Positions 18,397 through 26,918 are shown, counted from the stretch's first letter. The stretch is 64,000 nt of DNA from Chitinophaga sp. CF118 (GCF_900112615.1 NZ_FOMK01000004.1:496001-560000), one strand, 5' to 3'. Notes: a model not told the origin generated them from the letters alone. Numbers and translations: made by a program.

Positions 18397-19926
18397 TTAT
18401 TGTGCACTTTTCAGGTTAGGAATGGCCTTTTCCGTTTTGTTAAACGGTAGTTCATACCATTCTTTTGCATAAGGCTTTAACAAAGTGCTGGCAGCGGTAG
18501 GTCCGCAAGTACCTGCTTTGTACATATGCAGGTCTTTAGCGGGGAATTTCTCCCAGGCCTCCAGGATAGGCATTACTACCTTCCAGGCAGCTTCTATCTG
18601 GTCTGCACGCATGAAAAGCGTAGCATCTCCATTCAGCACATCCAGTAACAGGGCCTCATATGCTTCGGGAATGGTTTCTGTATAAGATTCCTTATATGTA
18701 AAGTCCATTTCTACCGGTTTCAGTTTCATTTGCAGTCCTGGTACTTTACTTTCAAACAGCAAACTGATTTCCAGTTCCGGCTGAATGCTGATGATAAGAC
18801 GGTTAGGAACAATATCATCCTTAAAAATCTTATGCGGAGTATCTTTAAACTGCACCACTATGACCGACGACTGTGCGGGTAAAGATTTACCTGTGCGCAT
18901 GAAAAACGGAACACCTTTCCAGCGTTCATTATCAATATAGAGTTTAGCTGCAACAAAAGTTTCTGTTTTGGAAGTTGATTGTACCTGCTCTTCTTTACGA
19001 TAAGCTTCTCTGGGCTGGTCATTAATGGTACCTCCGGTATATTGACCACGGATCACATTCTTAAATACCTGTGCGGTGGTGTAAGGCTTTACACTTTTCA
19101 TCACCTTCGTTTTAGCATCCCGGATCACCTCAGATTTATATGCTTTGGGACATTCCATACCCACAATACACAATAACTGCAAAAGGTGGTTCTGGATCAT
19201 ATCACGTAAGGCACCACTGCTATCGTAATATCCACCCCGTTTACCCACACCTACCTGTTCTGTAACACTGATCTGGATATGATCTATATATTTTCTGTTC
19301 CACAGAGGCTCAAACACAAAGTTTGCAAAACGGAAAGCCATAATATTCTGTACGGCTTCTTTACCCAGATAATGATCTATCCTATAGATCTGCTTTTCTG
19401 TGAATCGTTTAGCTAAAAAACGGTTTAGTTTCTTAGCTGTATCCAAATCGGTACCAAAAGGTTTTTCTATCACGATCCGATCCAGGGAATCGCGGTTGCA
19501 TAGATTATGTTTGTATAAGGCCTCAGCAATGATTTCAATAAAACGGGGAGCTATTGCAAAGTAAAAGATCCGGGTACTGTTTTGTTCGTTCTGTTTTTCG
19601 AAGGCTTTTAACTTTTCGTCCAGGTTCTCATAAGTACCCTTTTTCAGGAAATCGCCCTGTATATAAAAAAGCCTTTCAGCAAATTCATTCCATTTTACCA
19701 CATCCGCAACCCCACTCCGGCTGAATTCATTGATCCCTGCAAGCATGTCTTTTCGGAACTCTTCCTGATCAACTTCAAGAAAATCAACACAATAGATAGT
19801 AAATACCGATGGAAGATGATGATCTGTAAACAGATTATATAATGCAGGAATCAGCTTTCGTTTCGTCAGATCTCCTTTAGCCCCGAAGATGGTAATAGCT
19901 GCGGGGTACTTTTTTACTTGTTTCAT
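18397..19926 (-). CDS. zwf: Glucose-6-phosphate 1-dehydrogenase
   Basis: 509 residues from ATG 19926; an upstream TTG at 19965 is rejected because the conserved start is MKQVKKYPAAITIFGAKGDLTKRKL. The enzyme oxidises glucose 6-phosphate to 6-phosphogluconolactone with NADP+, the entry to the oxidative pentose phosphate pathway. Seen: nucleotide-binding motif (here GAKGDL; the usual form is GASGDL), the active-site signature IYRIDHYLGKEAVQNI near 200, and ISVTEQVGVGKRGGYYDSSGALRDMIQNH. The length is standard. The usual neighbours (pgl, gnd) are absent, so it is a single gene with its own terminator. Confidence 0.95.
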   Translation of the reverse strand: MKQVKKYPAAITIFGAKGDLTKRKLIPALYNLFTDHHLPSVFTIYCVDFLEVDQEEFRKDMLAGINEFSRSGVADVVKWNEFAERLFYIQGDFLKKGTYENLDEKLKAFEKQNEQNSTRIFYFAIAPRFIEIIAEALYKHNLCNRDSLDRIVIEKPFGTDLDTAKKLNRFLAKRFTEKQIYRIDHYLGKEAVQNIMAFRFANFVFEPLWNRKYIDHIQISVTEQVGVGKRGGYYDSSGALRDMIQNHLLQLLCIVGMECPKAYKSEVIRDAKTKVMKSVKPYTTAQVFKNVIRGQYTGGTINDQPREAYRKEEQVQSTSKTETFVAAKLYIDNERWKGVPFFMRTGKSLPAQSSVIVVQFKDTPHKIFKDDIVPNRLIISIQPELEISLLFESKVPGLQMKLKPVEMDFTYKESYTETIPEAYEALLLDVLNGDATLFMRADQIEAAWKVVMPILEAWEKFPAKDLHMYKAGTCGPTAASTLLKPYAKEWYELPFNKTEKAIPNLKSAQ

Positions 19927-20261
19927 AATTGCTGAGCTAATTAAATTTAATGGTAATTCGTACATAAAGATCTGGTACTATTCGCAGATCTTCACATCCT
20001 TGCATTTAATTTAGACAAATTTAACTATTATTAAACCATACAAATGATGGTTTCTGTTGTATAAATCATCTGCTTTGGATGAGTTATATCTGCCACAACA
20101 AGTGTGGAAAGTATTACCCCAGTTACAGCAGGCTCTTCGAAGGGAATTCGCTATATAATGGGAGGTATTCCTCTGGCATGGTTTTTAATTTATTTTCATT
20201 GTTGATAATGTCTGAAAAGGGTAGTTGTTAAGAGAATCGGGAATGTACCCTTATCAGCAAT

Positions 20262-20292
20262 AAAAGGCCTCCGATAAATTCGGAGGCTTTTT
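20262..20292. terminator. Orphan bidirectional terminator in the 19927-20316 gap
   Basis: GCCTCCG (20267-20273) and CGGAGGC (20281-20287) with AAAA before and TTTTT after. No plus-strand gene precedes it. It may stop minus-strand transcripts from the Crp/Fnr gene at 20657, or end an unseen small RNA. Nothing else was recognised in this gap. Confidence 0.75.
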
Positions 20293-20316
20293 AATTTATC
20301 ATAAAAATAATGCGAT

Positions 20317-20679
20317 ATGGAAAATCATAGTGTTTATTCTGTAGGTACTGCAAAGGAGGTAGTGCTGGCTCTGATAAATGCCATCAATCATGAAGATTTC
20401 CAGGGTGCCAGGGCGTATGCAAGTACTGATATGCAATTTCAAGGGGTACTTGGGGCCCACTATGGTGCGGAGGCCTATTTTCTGGATATGGAAAAAATGA
20501 AATTAAAATATGATATTAAAAGGATTTTTGCAGATGGCAATGACGTTTGTCTTTTATATAATCTTGACATTTCAGGAGTGACCATATTTAGTTGCGGATG
20601 GTATCATGTGGAAGATGGCAGAGTAAAATCATTGAAAGTAGTGTTTGATCCCCGCCCTATCCTTGAGAAGAAGAAGTAG
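20317..20679 (+). CDS. SnoaL/NTF2-like small protein
   Basis: 120 residues with the NTF2-like pattern: an N-terminal helix TAKEVVLALINAINHEDFQGARAYASTDMQFQGVLG, then YLDIEKMK-type helix and beta strands VCLLYNLDISG and CGWYHVEDGRVKSLKVVFDPRP. Members are small enzymes or binding proteins, often with polar residues in a hydrophobic cone; the ligand is unknown. Its last 23 bases overlap the 3' end of the convergent Crp/Fnr gene. No TAnnTTTG element is seen just upstream; a terminator ends 24 bases before the ATG. Confidence 0.8.
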   Translation: MENHSVYSVGTAKEVVLALINAINHEDFQGARAYASTDMQFQGVLGAHYGAEAYFLDMEKMKLKYDIKRIFADGNDVCLLYNLDISGVTIFSCGWYHVEDGRVKSLKVVFDPRPILEKKK

Positions 20680-21235
20680 CCTCCTTTAATAACCGGTTCA
20701 AACTTCTCACAGAAATCCCCATGTATTCGGATAGGTCTTGTTTCGTAAAGGTGATTTGCTGTGCATTCAGAGCGGACAACAGCTGAGGCAGGATCTGAGA
20801 CAGGGTATATAATTGTTGCCTGGCTCCTTTTATTGAAGAATTTGATACCCGTGTGGCCAATAGTTCAACAATAACAGCGCTGAAATCGGGCATTGTTTTC
20901 ACAAAATGCATGAACTGCACATTACTCATAGTGTAAATACTCACCGGTGTTAATGCCTCCACTGAGCAAATAGCACGCTGATTCCGGATGGCTTCAATTT
21001 CACCCACAATTTCTCCTTCGCCCAGAAATTCAAGGATATAATCTTTCCCATTATCCTCTGTAATAAAACACTTTGCAATACCAGACTTGATAACGCAGAT
21101 ACTCAGGCTTTGCTGATCCTGGTATATCAGCTTTTGCCCGGCATAGAGTTCCCTAACCATAATAGCATTTTTAGATCCTTCCTTTTCTGACAAGGCTTCC
21201 ATTAAATGCAGTAATTCCAGATTTTTTCTAATCAT
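20657..21235 (-). CDS. Crp/Fnr-family transcriptional regulator
   Basis: 192 residues: cyclic-nucleotide-binding-like domain (about 25-115, with FLGEGEIVGEIEAIRNQRAICSVEALTPVSIYTM) and a C-terminal helix-turn-helix (ITFTKQDLSEYMGISVRSLNRLLKEATSS). The recognition helix SVRSLNR differs from that of CRP. It is divergent from the epimerase at 21295 with a 14-bp palindrome between them, so it probably controls that gene and itself. Its 3' end overlaps the SnoaL-like gene. Confidence 0.86.
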   Translation of the reverse strand: MIRKNLELLHLMEALSEKEGSKNAIMVRELYAGQKLIYQDQQSLSICVIKSGIAKCFITEDNGKDYILEFLGEGEIVGEIEAIRNQRAICSVEALTPVSIYTMSNVQFMHFVKTMPDFSAVIVELLATRVSNSSIKGARQQLYTLSQILPQLLSALNAQQITFTKQDLSEYMGISVRSLNRLLKEATSSSQG

Positions 21236-21245
21236 ATCTTTAAGT

Positions 21246-21288
21246 GGGACAAATGTCCCGGGAAATTTATCAAACCCGGTTAATTTTG
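21246..21288 (+). promoter_or_regulatory. Palindromic operator and -7 box between regulator and epimerase
   Basis: GGGACA-AA-TGTCCC at 21246-21259 is a perfect inverted repeat with arms of 6. A -7 box TAATTTTG lies at 21281-21288. With transcription starting near 21295, the palindrome is centred close to -42, the usual place for a Crp-type activator that touches RNA polymerase. It is also only 10 bases from the regulator's own ATG, which suggests autoregulation. Confidence 0.6.
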
Positions 21289-21294
21289 ATCCAT

Positions 21295-22287
21295 ATGCAA
21301 AATAATAAAGTTCTCGTTACAGGAAGCACCGGACATCTTGGCGAAGCGCTTGTCCGCATCTTGAAAAGTTTGCACTATGAGGTGGTTAGTCTCGATGTGC
21401 TGGCTTCTCCATTTACTACTCATCAGGGCACAATCTCTGACCGGGATTTTGTAAAGCAGTGTATGAAAGGCGTAAAATCTGTTTTTCATACTGCCACCTT
21501 ACACAAACCACATGTTGCCACACATTCTCCGCAGGACTTTGTAGACACTAACATCACCGGCACACTAAATCTGTTGCAGGAAGCTGTGGCAGCAGGCATA
21601 GAAAGTTTCGTATTTACAAGCACCACCAGCGTTTTCGGTGATGCACTGATACCACCGGCCGGAGCTCCCGCTGCATGGATAACGGAAGACGTTACACCCG
21701 TACCCAAAAACATTTATGGCGTAACTAAAGCAGCCGCAGAAGATCTATGCCAGTTGTACCACCGGAATCACGGTCTTGCCTGTATTATTCTCAGAACATC
21801 CCGTTTTTTTCCTGAAGAAGATGATCACAAAGGAATGCGGGATGCTTTCACAGATGATAACCTGAAAACAAACGAATACCTGTGCCGTCGTGTGGAACTG
21901 GAAGATGCTGTAAGCGCTCATATACTTGCCGCAACACGCGCACCAAAAATCGGGTTCGGTAAATACATCATCAGTGCAACTACCCCTTTCCTGCCCGGGG
22001 ATATGGCGGACCTGCGGACTAATGCTCCATTAGTATTACAACGGCTTATTCCGGATTATGAAGCGATCTATAAACATCACAACTGGCGTATGCATCCCGG
22101 CATCGACAGAGTGTATGTAAATGAACGTGCCCGCAAGGACCTTGGCTGGGAGCCACGATATGATTTCAGGTATGCACTCGAACGCTTAAAAGCAGGTGAC
22201 GACCTGCGGAGCTCTCTGGCAAAACTTGTAGGCTCAAAGGGATATCATACGGAAGCATTCGTTGAAGGGCCTTACCCGGTAGAATAA
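21295..22287 (+). CDS. NAD-dependent epimerase/dehydratase family protein (extended SDR)
   Basis: 330 residues from ATG 21295 (frame open further upstream from a non-ATG codon, rejected because the -7 box ends at 21288). Rossmann motif VTGSTGHLGEA at about 7-17 (GxxGxxG), catalytic STTSVFG and YGVTK (Tyr-x3-Lys) as in extended short-chain dehydrogenases. Typical reactions act on nucleotide sugars or related carbonyl compounds; the substrate is not evident. The ATG is only about 6 bases after the -7 box, so the mRNA may be leaderless. Control by the divergent Crp/Fnr protein is likely. Confidence 0.88.
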   Translation: MQNNKVLVTGSTGHLGEALVRILKSLHYEVVSLDVLASPFTTHQGTISDRDFVKQCMKGVKSVFHTATLHKPHVATHSPQDFVDTNITGTLNLLQEAVAAGIESFVFTSTTSVFGDALIPPAGAPAAWITEDVTPVPKNIYGVTKAAAEDLCQLYHRNHGLACIILRTSRFFPEEDDHKGMRDAFTDDNLKTNEYLCRRVELEDAVSAHILAATRAPKIGFGKYIISATTPFLPGDMADLRTNAPLVLQRLIPDYEAIYKHHNWRMHPGIDRVYVNERARKDLGWEPRYDFRYALERLKAGDDLRSSLAKLVGSKGYHTEAFVEGPYPVE

Positions 22288-22294
22288 TTATCAT

Positions 22295-22326
22295 GAACTA
22301 TGCAGATCGATTGATTTGCATAGTTC
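22295..22326. terminator. Hairpin between convergent genes
   Basis: GAACTATGCA (22295-22304) pairs perfectly with TGCATAGTTC (22317-22326), 12-base loop. It sits between the epimerase stop and the MarR stop. There is no long T-run, so it is a weak or non-canonical terminator. Confidence 0.5.
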
Positions 22327-22956
22327 TTATCCTATTATCTCTTTATAAACATCATCAAATTCCTTTCCTCTGTGCTTTTGCCATAATGCAGAAAATTTTA
22401 TCTCCACGTTTTTCAGTAACTGGATGCAGAGTTCTTTATCATCATTCGTTAAATCATGCAACATCATTGTAGCCATTTTCTTAATTCTGAGATAAGACCC
22501 TTCAATGGCTTTCACTCCTTTCGCCGTTAGTTCTATTCGTTTTGAGCGTTTATCTTCTATATCATCGTATTCCTCAATCAATCCCCGGTTTTTTAACCGG
22601 TTGAGCATATCTGTGCCACTAGAGAGTTCAAACAGGTTAGCATAGATCACCTCTGTTTTTTTGGGATTCTTTTCCTGTTGTATAGTAAGCAACACCCCAA
22701 ATTCCTCGATCTGATTTAAGTCCGTTTCTTTAAGCGCCATATTAGCATAAGATGCATTCAATTTATGGATCCTGCCGATTATTTTTAATAAGAGGCCGTC
22801 AATAAGACCAGGAACAACACCACCTACCAGTGGCCCCTTTTCCTTTTGTTTCTCGCGACTGGCAAGGTAATGCCGACAAAAGTCTTCAATATTACCATCC
22901 GGATGATTTTCTTCAAATGCCCCCCATTGATTAACCAGTTCTACTGTTTTATTCAT
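22327..22956 (-). CDS. MarR-family regulator
   Basis: 209 residues from ATG 22956. The winged helix is recognisable: DLNQIEEFGVLLTIQQEKNPKKTEVIYANLFELSSGTDMLNRLKNRGLIEEYDDIEDKRSKRIELTAKG (wing with Asp-xx-Asp-Lys-Arg). It is longer than the usual ~145 residues because of an N-terminal extension of about 60 residues. MarR proteins usually repress a divergent gene until a phenolic or oxidant ligand binds. Two copies of a 27-bp inverted repeat lie in the divergent promoter, so the membrane-protein genes at 23072 are the likely target. Confidence 0.86.
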   Translation of the reverse strand: MNKTVELVNQWGAFEENHPDGNIEDFCRHYLASREKQKEKGPLVGGVVPGLIDGLLLKIIGRIHKLNASYANMALKETDLNQIEEFGVLLTIQQEKNPKKTEVIYANLFELSSGTDMLNRLKNRGLIEEYDDIEDKRSKRIELTAKGVKAIEGSYLRIKKMATMMLHDLTNDDKELCIQLLKNVEIKFSALWQKHRGKEFDDVYKEIIG

Positions 22957-22971
22957 CACTTACTTCGTTTT

Positions 22972-23048
22972 CGTTGTAAATATAAAAAATATACTACGTA
23001 ATTTGATATTTATAATGATATCGTTGTATATTTGTAAAATAAACTACG
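22972..23048. promoter_or_regulatory. Two copies of a 27-bp inverted-repeat operator with -7 box
   Basis: Copy 1 at 22972-22998 and copy 2 at 23022-23048 both start CGTTGTA and end with CTACG, 27 bases each, 50 bp apart centre to centre. Copy 2 spans the -7 box TATATTTG (23027-23034) of the plus-strand operon; copy 1 lies just before the MarR ATG. Bound repressor would block the -7 box. Confidence 0.65.
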
Positions 23049-23071
23049 ATAACGTATTAAATGTATCAGGT

Positions 23072-23536
23072 ATGAATATTTATTATATTGCCTTAACAGC
23101 CCATATTATGGGTATTACCATGATGGCAGGAGCCACATTAGTAGACTATGTGATCTATAAACAATGCTGGAAATACCTGCCGGATAGCAAACCCAAAGCG
23201 CTTGTCATCCACGAAGGCTTGTCGAAAATACCGTTGCTGATAGGCATTGGAATTATGCTCCTGATCATTTCGGGTGTAACTATGATGCAAATTACAAAGG
23301 GTGTGTTCGGAGAACAGCTCTGGTTCCGGATAAAATTTGGTTTAGTCCTCCTTATTATCATCAATGGATTAGCTGTTGGGAGAAGACAGGGGCTGAAACT
23401 TGCCAAACTTTTATTGGAAGCAACACTTACTGAAGCGAAACTACTTAAAATTAAAAACAACCTTACTCTCTTTCATCTTTCGCAACTGGTATTATTCGTG
23501 ATCATTTTTATTCTAAGTGTTTTTAAATTCAATTAG
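23072..23536 (+). CDS. Four-helix membrane protein
   Basis: 154 residues from ATG 23072, chosen because the -7 box at 23027-23034 puts the RNA start near 23041, after the upstream alternative start at 23003. Four hydrophobic segments: YYIALTAHIMGITMMAGATLV, LLIGIGIMLLIISGVTMM, LWFRIKFGLVLLIIINGLAVG and LSQLVLFVIIFILSVF. Similar short DUF2269/DUF2214-like proteins exist, but the family is not certain. It lies two bases before the DoxX-like gene, so the two form an operon under the divergent MarR. Confidence 0.75.
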   Translation: MNIYYIALTAHIMGITMMAGATLVDYVIYKQCWKYLPDSKPKALVIHEGLSKIPLLIGIGIMLLIISGVTMMQITKGVFGEQLWFRIKFGLVLLIIINGLAVGRRQGLKLAKLLLEATLTEAKLLKIKNNLTLFHLSQLVLFVIIFILSVFKFN

Positions 23537-23538
23537 GC

Positions 23539-23883
23539 ATGGAAAAGAATAAAATAATTTACTGGACAACAACAGGGATTATTAGTATGGTAATGCTGTT
23601 CAGCATGTACAAAATGTTTACACCATCGTACAACCATCTTGGCTTCCCAGACTATTTCAGGATTGAACTTCTTATATTAAAGATAGTGGGATTAGTAGTT
23701 TTACTAGTACCTCAAATCCCTCTAAAAATAAAAGAATGGGCATATGCCGGTTTTGGTATCGTTCTTATTTCTGCTTCAGTAGCACATTTTAATAGTGGCG
23801 ATCCTTTTGCAAACGCAATAGAGCCGCTTGCCTTCCTGGTAATATTGGCCATTTCTAACTTATACTTCTATAAGATTCGTTAA
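23539..23883 (+). CDS. DoxX-like family membrane protein
   Basis: 114 residues with four membrane segments and the DoxX_2 pattern: KIIYWTTTGIISMVMLFSMYKMF, LGFPDYFRIELLILKIVGLVVLLVP, KEWAYAGFGIVLISASVAHFNSGDP, and a last helix LAFLVILAISNLYFY. Family members are linked to redox or quinone biology and are often controlled by MarR or HxlR regulators; the function is not settled. It follows the previous gene by two bases and closes the operon. Confidence 0.82.
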   Translation: MEKNKIIYWTTTGIISMVMLFSMYKMFTPSYNHLGFPDYFRIELLILKIVGLVVLLVPQIPLKIKEWAYAGFGIVLISASVAHFNSGDPFANAIEPLAFLVILAISNLYFYKIR

Positions 23884-24037
23884 TTGGAGCTAACACATGC
23901 ATACTGCCCGCCTGGTATTCCTGTTTTAGATTGGAGGAGGATGTTTTGCTATGCTATGGGAAGTAAATAAATCCGCTGGCTATAAAAGATTATTTTATAT
24001 TTAATCAACGGTATAACCATCAAGATTAATATAATTT

Positions 24038-24826
24038 ATGAAAGTAGCATTAGCTTCTCCTCCATCTCCAAAATCCATCAAAGAAAGTTTACACTGGGTA
24101 GAAAAACTGATAAAAGATGCAGCGAAAGAAAAGGCTGAAATTATCTGTTTTCCTGAGTCATATATTCCTGGTTATCCGGCTATTGAAGCTGAAGCAAAAG
24201 ATCGTTCGCCCGAAAAATTACGGGAAGCACTGGATAAGGTATGCGAGATGGCAGCCGAAAATTCCATAGCGGTTATAATTCCTATGGACTGGCATTCTCC
24301 TGACGGGCTTTTAAATGTAGCTCATGTTATTTCAAGCACAGGCAAGGTATTAGGATATCAAACCAAAAACCAGTTAGACCCTTCAGAGGATAACATATGG
24401 ATTCCCGGTACCGAACGCAGTATTTTTGAAGTGAATGGTGTAAAGTTTGGAATCACAATATGTCATGAAGGATTCCGGTATCCTGAATCAGTAAGATGGG
24501 CTGCCATGCGTGATGCTAAAATAGTATTTCATCCACATTGCACAGGAACCAATACCAGCGGGGTTTTACTTACAGAATGGGGTAGCAGAGACAACCCTTA
24601 TTATGAAAAAGCTATGATGATGAGAGCAATGGAAAATACAATATACTTTGCAAGCTCAAATTACTCTTTTCATTATCCAGACTCCGCAAGCTCATTAATA
24701 GGCCCGGATGGGACTTGTATTGCGCATGAAATTTACGGAAAAACAGGAGTCATTGTAGCAGATATTGATCCTGCCATGGCTACAGGTTTGCTCGCAAAAA
24801 GATTTAAGAAAGGACTTTATGCTTAA
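24038..24826 (+). CDS. Carbon-nitrogen hydrolase (nitrilase superfamily)
   Basis: 262 residues. The catalytic triad is visible as Glu40 (IICFPESYIPGYP), Lys110 (YQTKNQLDPSEDN) and Cys142 (ITICHEGFRYPE). The enzymes hydrolyse nitriles, amides or carbamoyl groups through a thioester on the cysteine. The C-H-E-G-F context and short length suggest an amidase rather than a long plant-type nitrilase; the substrate is unknown. It stands alone, with no clear -7 box seen in the 154 bases before it. Confidence 0.9.
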   Translation: MKVALASPPSPKSIKESLHWVEKLIKDAAKEKAEIICFPESYIPGYPAIEAEAKDRSPEKLREALDKVCEMAAENSIAVIIPMDWHSPDGLLNVAHVISSTGKVLGYQTKNQLDPSEDNIWIPGTERSIFEVNGVKFGITICHEGFRYPESVRWAAMRDAKIVFHPHCTGTNTSGVLLTEWGSRDNPYYEKAMMMRAMENTIYFASSNYSFHYPDSASSLIGPDGTCIAHEIYGKTGVIVADIDPAMATGLLAKRFKKGLYA

Positions 24827-24967
24827 ATCCGGACTGTGTTATCGATAAGACAAAAGTCAAAGCAAATACCCCATTTCCCCAAAAGAATATTCCAGTCCCT
24901 ATACCAGGCCCTGTGCAAATACCTTATAATTAATTGATAATCAGCTATAAAGACACGCATCACATAC

Positions 24968-25026
24968 CCGTTCTTAAAAGAACGGCTGCATTTTCATTTT
25001 TTCTTCATGTTGGGAATTTAGGTTTG
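24968..25026 (+). promoter_or_regulatory. 18-bp palindrome and -7 box ahead of the exported-protein operon
   Basis: CCGTTCTT-AA-AAGAACGG (24968-24985) is a perfect inverted repeat. A -7 box TAGGTTTG lies at 25019-25026, so the palindrome is centred near -56. It could be an operator, or a remnant terminator of the nitrilase gene, but no T-run follows directly. Confidence 0.5.
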
Positions 25027-25067
25027 TATCGACAAGCAATTATTATTACCTTATAAAATGAAAATGT

Positions 25068-25679
25068 ATGAAAACAACACTTTTTATTATTGCCGCTTCT
25101 TTATTTTCTGGTATTGTATCAGCACAGGAGACTACAGTAAAAGCTAAACAATCTGCTACTACAGGAAGCAAGTCTGTGAATAGTTCTACATCTGTGCAAG
25201 CCGATGTTAAATCCGGCAATGTAAAAAATGCAAAAGAAAAATCTGTCGAAGCTGCGGGTAAGGCCAAAGCCGAAGGAACTGCACAATATCAAAAAGCCAA
25301 TGGGGAAGTTACCTCTGAAGTGAAAGGAGCAAAACAAGCTGCTGATCATTCCGGCAAAACTTCTGTAAGTACAAGCTCTTCATCTGCTGTTTCAACTACA
25401 ATCGCTGATAAAAATAATGCGGGGGCGTCTTCAGAAAGTAAAACAACTATCTCAACCCGGAAAGCTGAGGCTGTAAAGAGTGATGTAAGCAGTACAACCA
25501 GCGCTACTGTTAAAGGTGTACATAGTACTACAACGGCTACCGGCAATGAAATAAAACAGACCACAACAAAAGCTTCGCCATCTATTAAAGCTAATAGTGC
25601 TGTGAAGACTAATATCAAACCTCATCCCGTAAAAGTTGCTTCAAATCTGAAAACAAATGTAAAGGTGGGGATTAAGTAA
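25068..25679 (+). CDS. Secreted low-complexity Ser/Thr/Lys/Ala-rich protein
   Basis: 203 residues, signal peptide MKTTLFIIAASLFSGIVSAQ. The mature chain is made of short repeats rich in Lys, Ser, Thr, Ala and Val (KSVNSSTSVQADVKSG, VSTTIADKNNAGASS, TKASPSIKANSAVKTNIKP) with almost no aromatic residues, so it is probably disordered. No enzyme family. It is first in a five-gene operon with a beta-barrel protein and a two-component system. It might be a periplasmic or surface linker, or a cell-wall-binding polymer; this is inference. Confidence 0.72.
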   Translation: MKTTLFIIAASLFSGIVSAQETTVKAKQSATTGSKSVNSSTSVQADVKSGNVKNAKEKSVEAAGKAKAEGTAQYQKANGEVTSEVKGAKQAADHSGKTSVSTSSSSAVSTTIADKNNAGASSESKTTISTRKAEAVKSDVSSTTSATVKGVHSTTTATGNEIKQTTTKASPSIKANSAVKTNIKPHPVKVASNLKTNVKVGIK

Positions 25680-25704
25680 TTTTGATTTAAATACTGTTAT
25701 TAAA

Positions 25705-26031
25705 ATGAACAAAGGGGCCGCAGGTATAATCACTTTTCTGTTAATCATTTCTTTTAAAAGTTGGGGTAGTGTTCCACTACCTCAACTTTCTTACAAAGCT
25801 ATTTCTTCGTATGCAATGCTCAATGATACAATACCAGGCAAAAAGCCTGAGGAGGTGGAGCAAAAGCAGGAGCAGCCTTTGAAGGAAGTGACAGACCCCG
25901 TGATTAAAGAAGTTCCCAGATCCAAAAAACAGTTGAAACCTATAGCGGTCCCCACAAAAGTGCTTCCTGTAAAAGCACCAATTATAAAACCAAAAATAGT
26001 GATCAAGAAAATAGGTGTCCGTATTCCTTAA
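25705..26031 (+). CDS. Secreted Pro/Lys-rich small protein
   Basis: 108 residues with an N-terminal hydrophobic export segment (AAGIITFLLIISFKSWGS). The rest is strongly basic and Pro-rich: KKPEEVEQKQEQPLKEVTDPVIKEVP, then KPIAVPTKVLPVKAPIIKPKIVIKK. The Pro-Lys pattern resembles the stiff periplasm-spanning part of TonB-like proteins, but no TonB C-terminal domain is present. No family recognised. It lies 25 bases after the previous gene and 20 before the next. Confidence 0.66.
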   Translation: MNKGAAGIITFLLIISFKSWGSVPLPQLSYKAISSYAMLNDTIPGKKPEEVEQKQEQPLKEVTDPVIKEVPRSKKQLKPIAVPTKVLPVKAPIIKPKIVIKKIGVRIP

Positions 26032-26051
26032 CAGCACTTAAATCAAAGACC

Positions 26052-26918
26052 ATGAAACAGATATTCTCATTGTTATCAATATTATTTTTCAGTGTTGTTT
26101 GCCAGGCCCAGACGGATAGTACATTACAGAAAGACAGTGTCACCAGCAAAAAATCCACCTTTACAGTTGGACTTAGTTACGCGAATAATGCCAATTATTA
26201 TGGAATGAAATCGGAGGAAAAAATGGCATATGCAGCGACAGTAGCTTCCTACCAGCACCGCTCCGGTTTCTCTCTGAACGGAATGGCCTACCGGTTACTT
26301 AATGACAGCGCCCATTTTGTTTCAGCCTACACATTGGGAGCAGGTTATTCCTTTAAACTTAGCAAACGGTTATCGGTTGACCTCAGCTACAATTATACTT
26401 TTTATCCTAAGTTATCTCCCTTTCTGCAGGCCGCAAACCCGCATATGGCCAGCATAAGCCTAAGCCATAACAGCTGGCTTACAACCAGCCTGGGAGTAGA
26501 TTATGCTTTTGGGAAAACAGATGACTTTTTTACTACGCTTGGAATCAGCAAACAAATCAACCTTTTTAGTTTGAGTGCAAAAGATGTAGTAACGCTCACT
26601 CCTTTAATAGATGTGACAGGCGGTACACAACGGTTTTATAAATACTATATCACAGAAAAAAATCTCAGGGACAGCATACTTGGAATTCTTATTCCGCCAG
26701 TTCTCGGAGGGGGCACGTCCGGAAGCAGTTCTACAACTGCCCAAAGCGTTACCAGCTTTGATCTTTTATCGTACAATCTAAAATTACCTTTGGCTTACAA
26801 CCGCGCAAGCTATATGGTAGAATTTGCCACCCAGCTTTCACTCCTGGGGCAAAAAGCTCAATCGGATCCCGGAAAACTCAATTCATTTTTTACTGCAAGC
26901 TTTTATTACCAGTTTTAA
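26052..26918 (+). CDS. Outer membrane beta-barrel protein, function unknown
   Basis: 288 residues, signal peptide MKQIFSLLSILFFSVVCQAQ. Alternating strands with aromatic girdles (FTVGLSYANNANYYG, LSVDLSYNYTFYPKL, WLTTSLGVDYAFGK) and a C-terminal strand ending FFTASFYYQF, whose final Phe fits the beta-barrel assembly signal. About 12 strands could fit. It is the third gene of the operon and ends 5 bases before the response regulator, so it may be an output or a cofactor of that sensor pair. Confidence 0.75.
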   Translation: MKQIFSLLSILFFSVVCQAQTDSTLQKDSVTSKKSTFTVGLSYANNANYYGMKSEEKMAYAATVASYQHRSGFSLNGMAYRLLNDSAHFVSAYTLGAGYSFKLSKRLSVDLSYNYTFYPKLSPFLQAANPHMASISLSHNSWLTTSLGVDYAFGKTDDFFTTLGISKQINLFSLSAKDVVTLTPLIDVTGGTQRFYKYYITEKNLRDSILGILIPPVLGGGTSGSSSTTAQSVTSFDLLSYNLKLPLAYNRASYMVEFATQLSLLGQKAQSDPGKLNSFFTASFYYQF

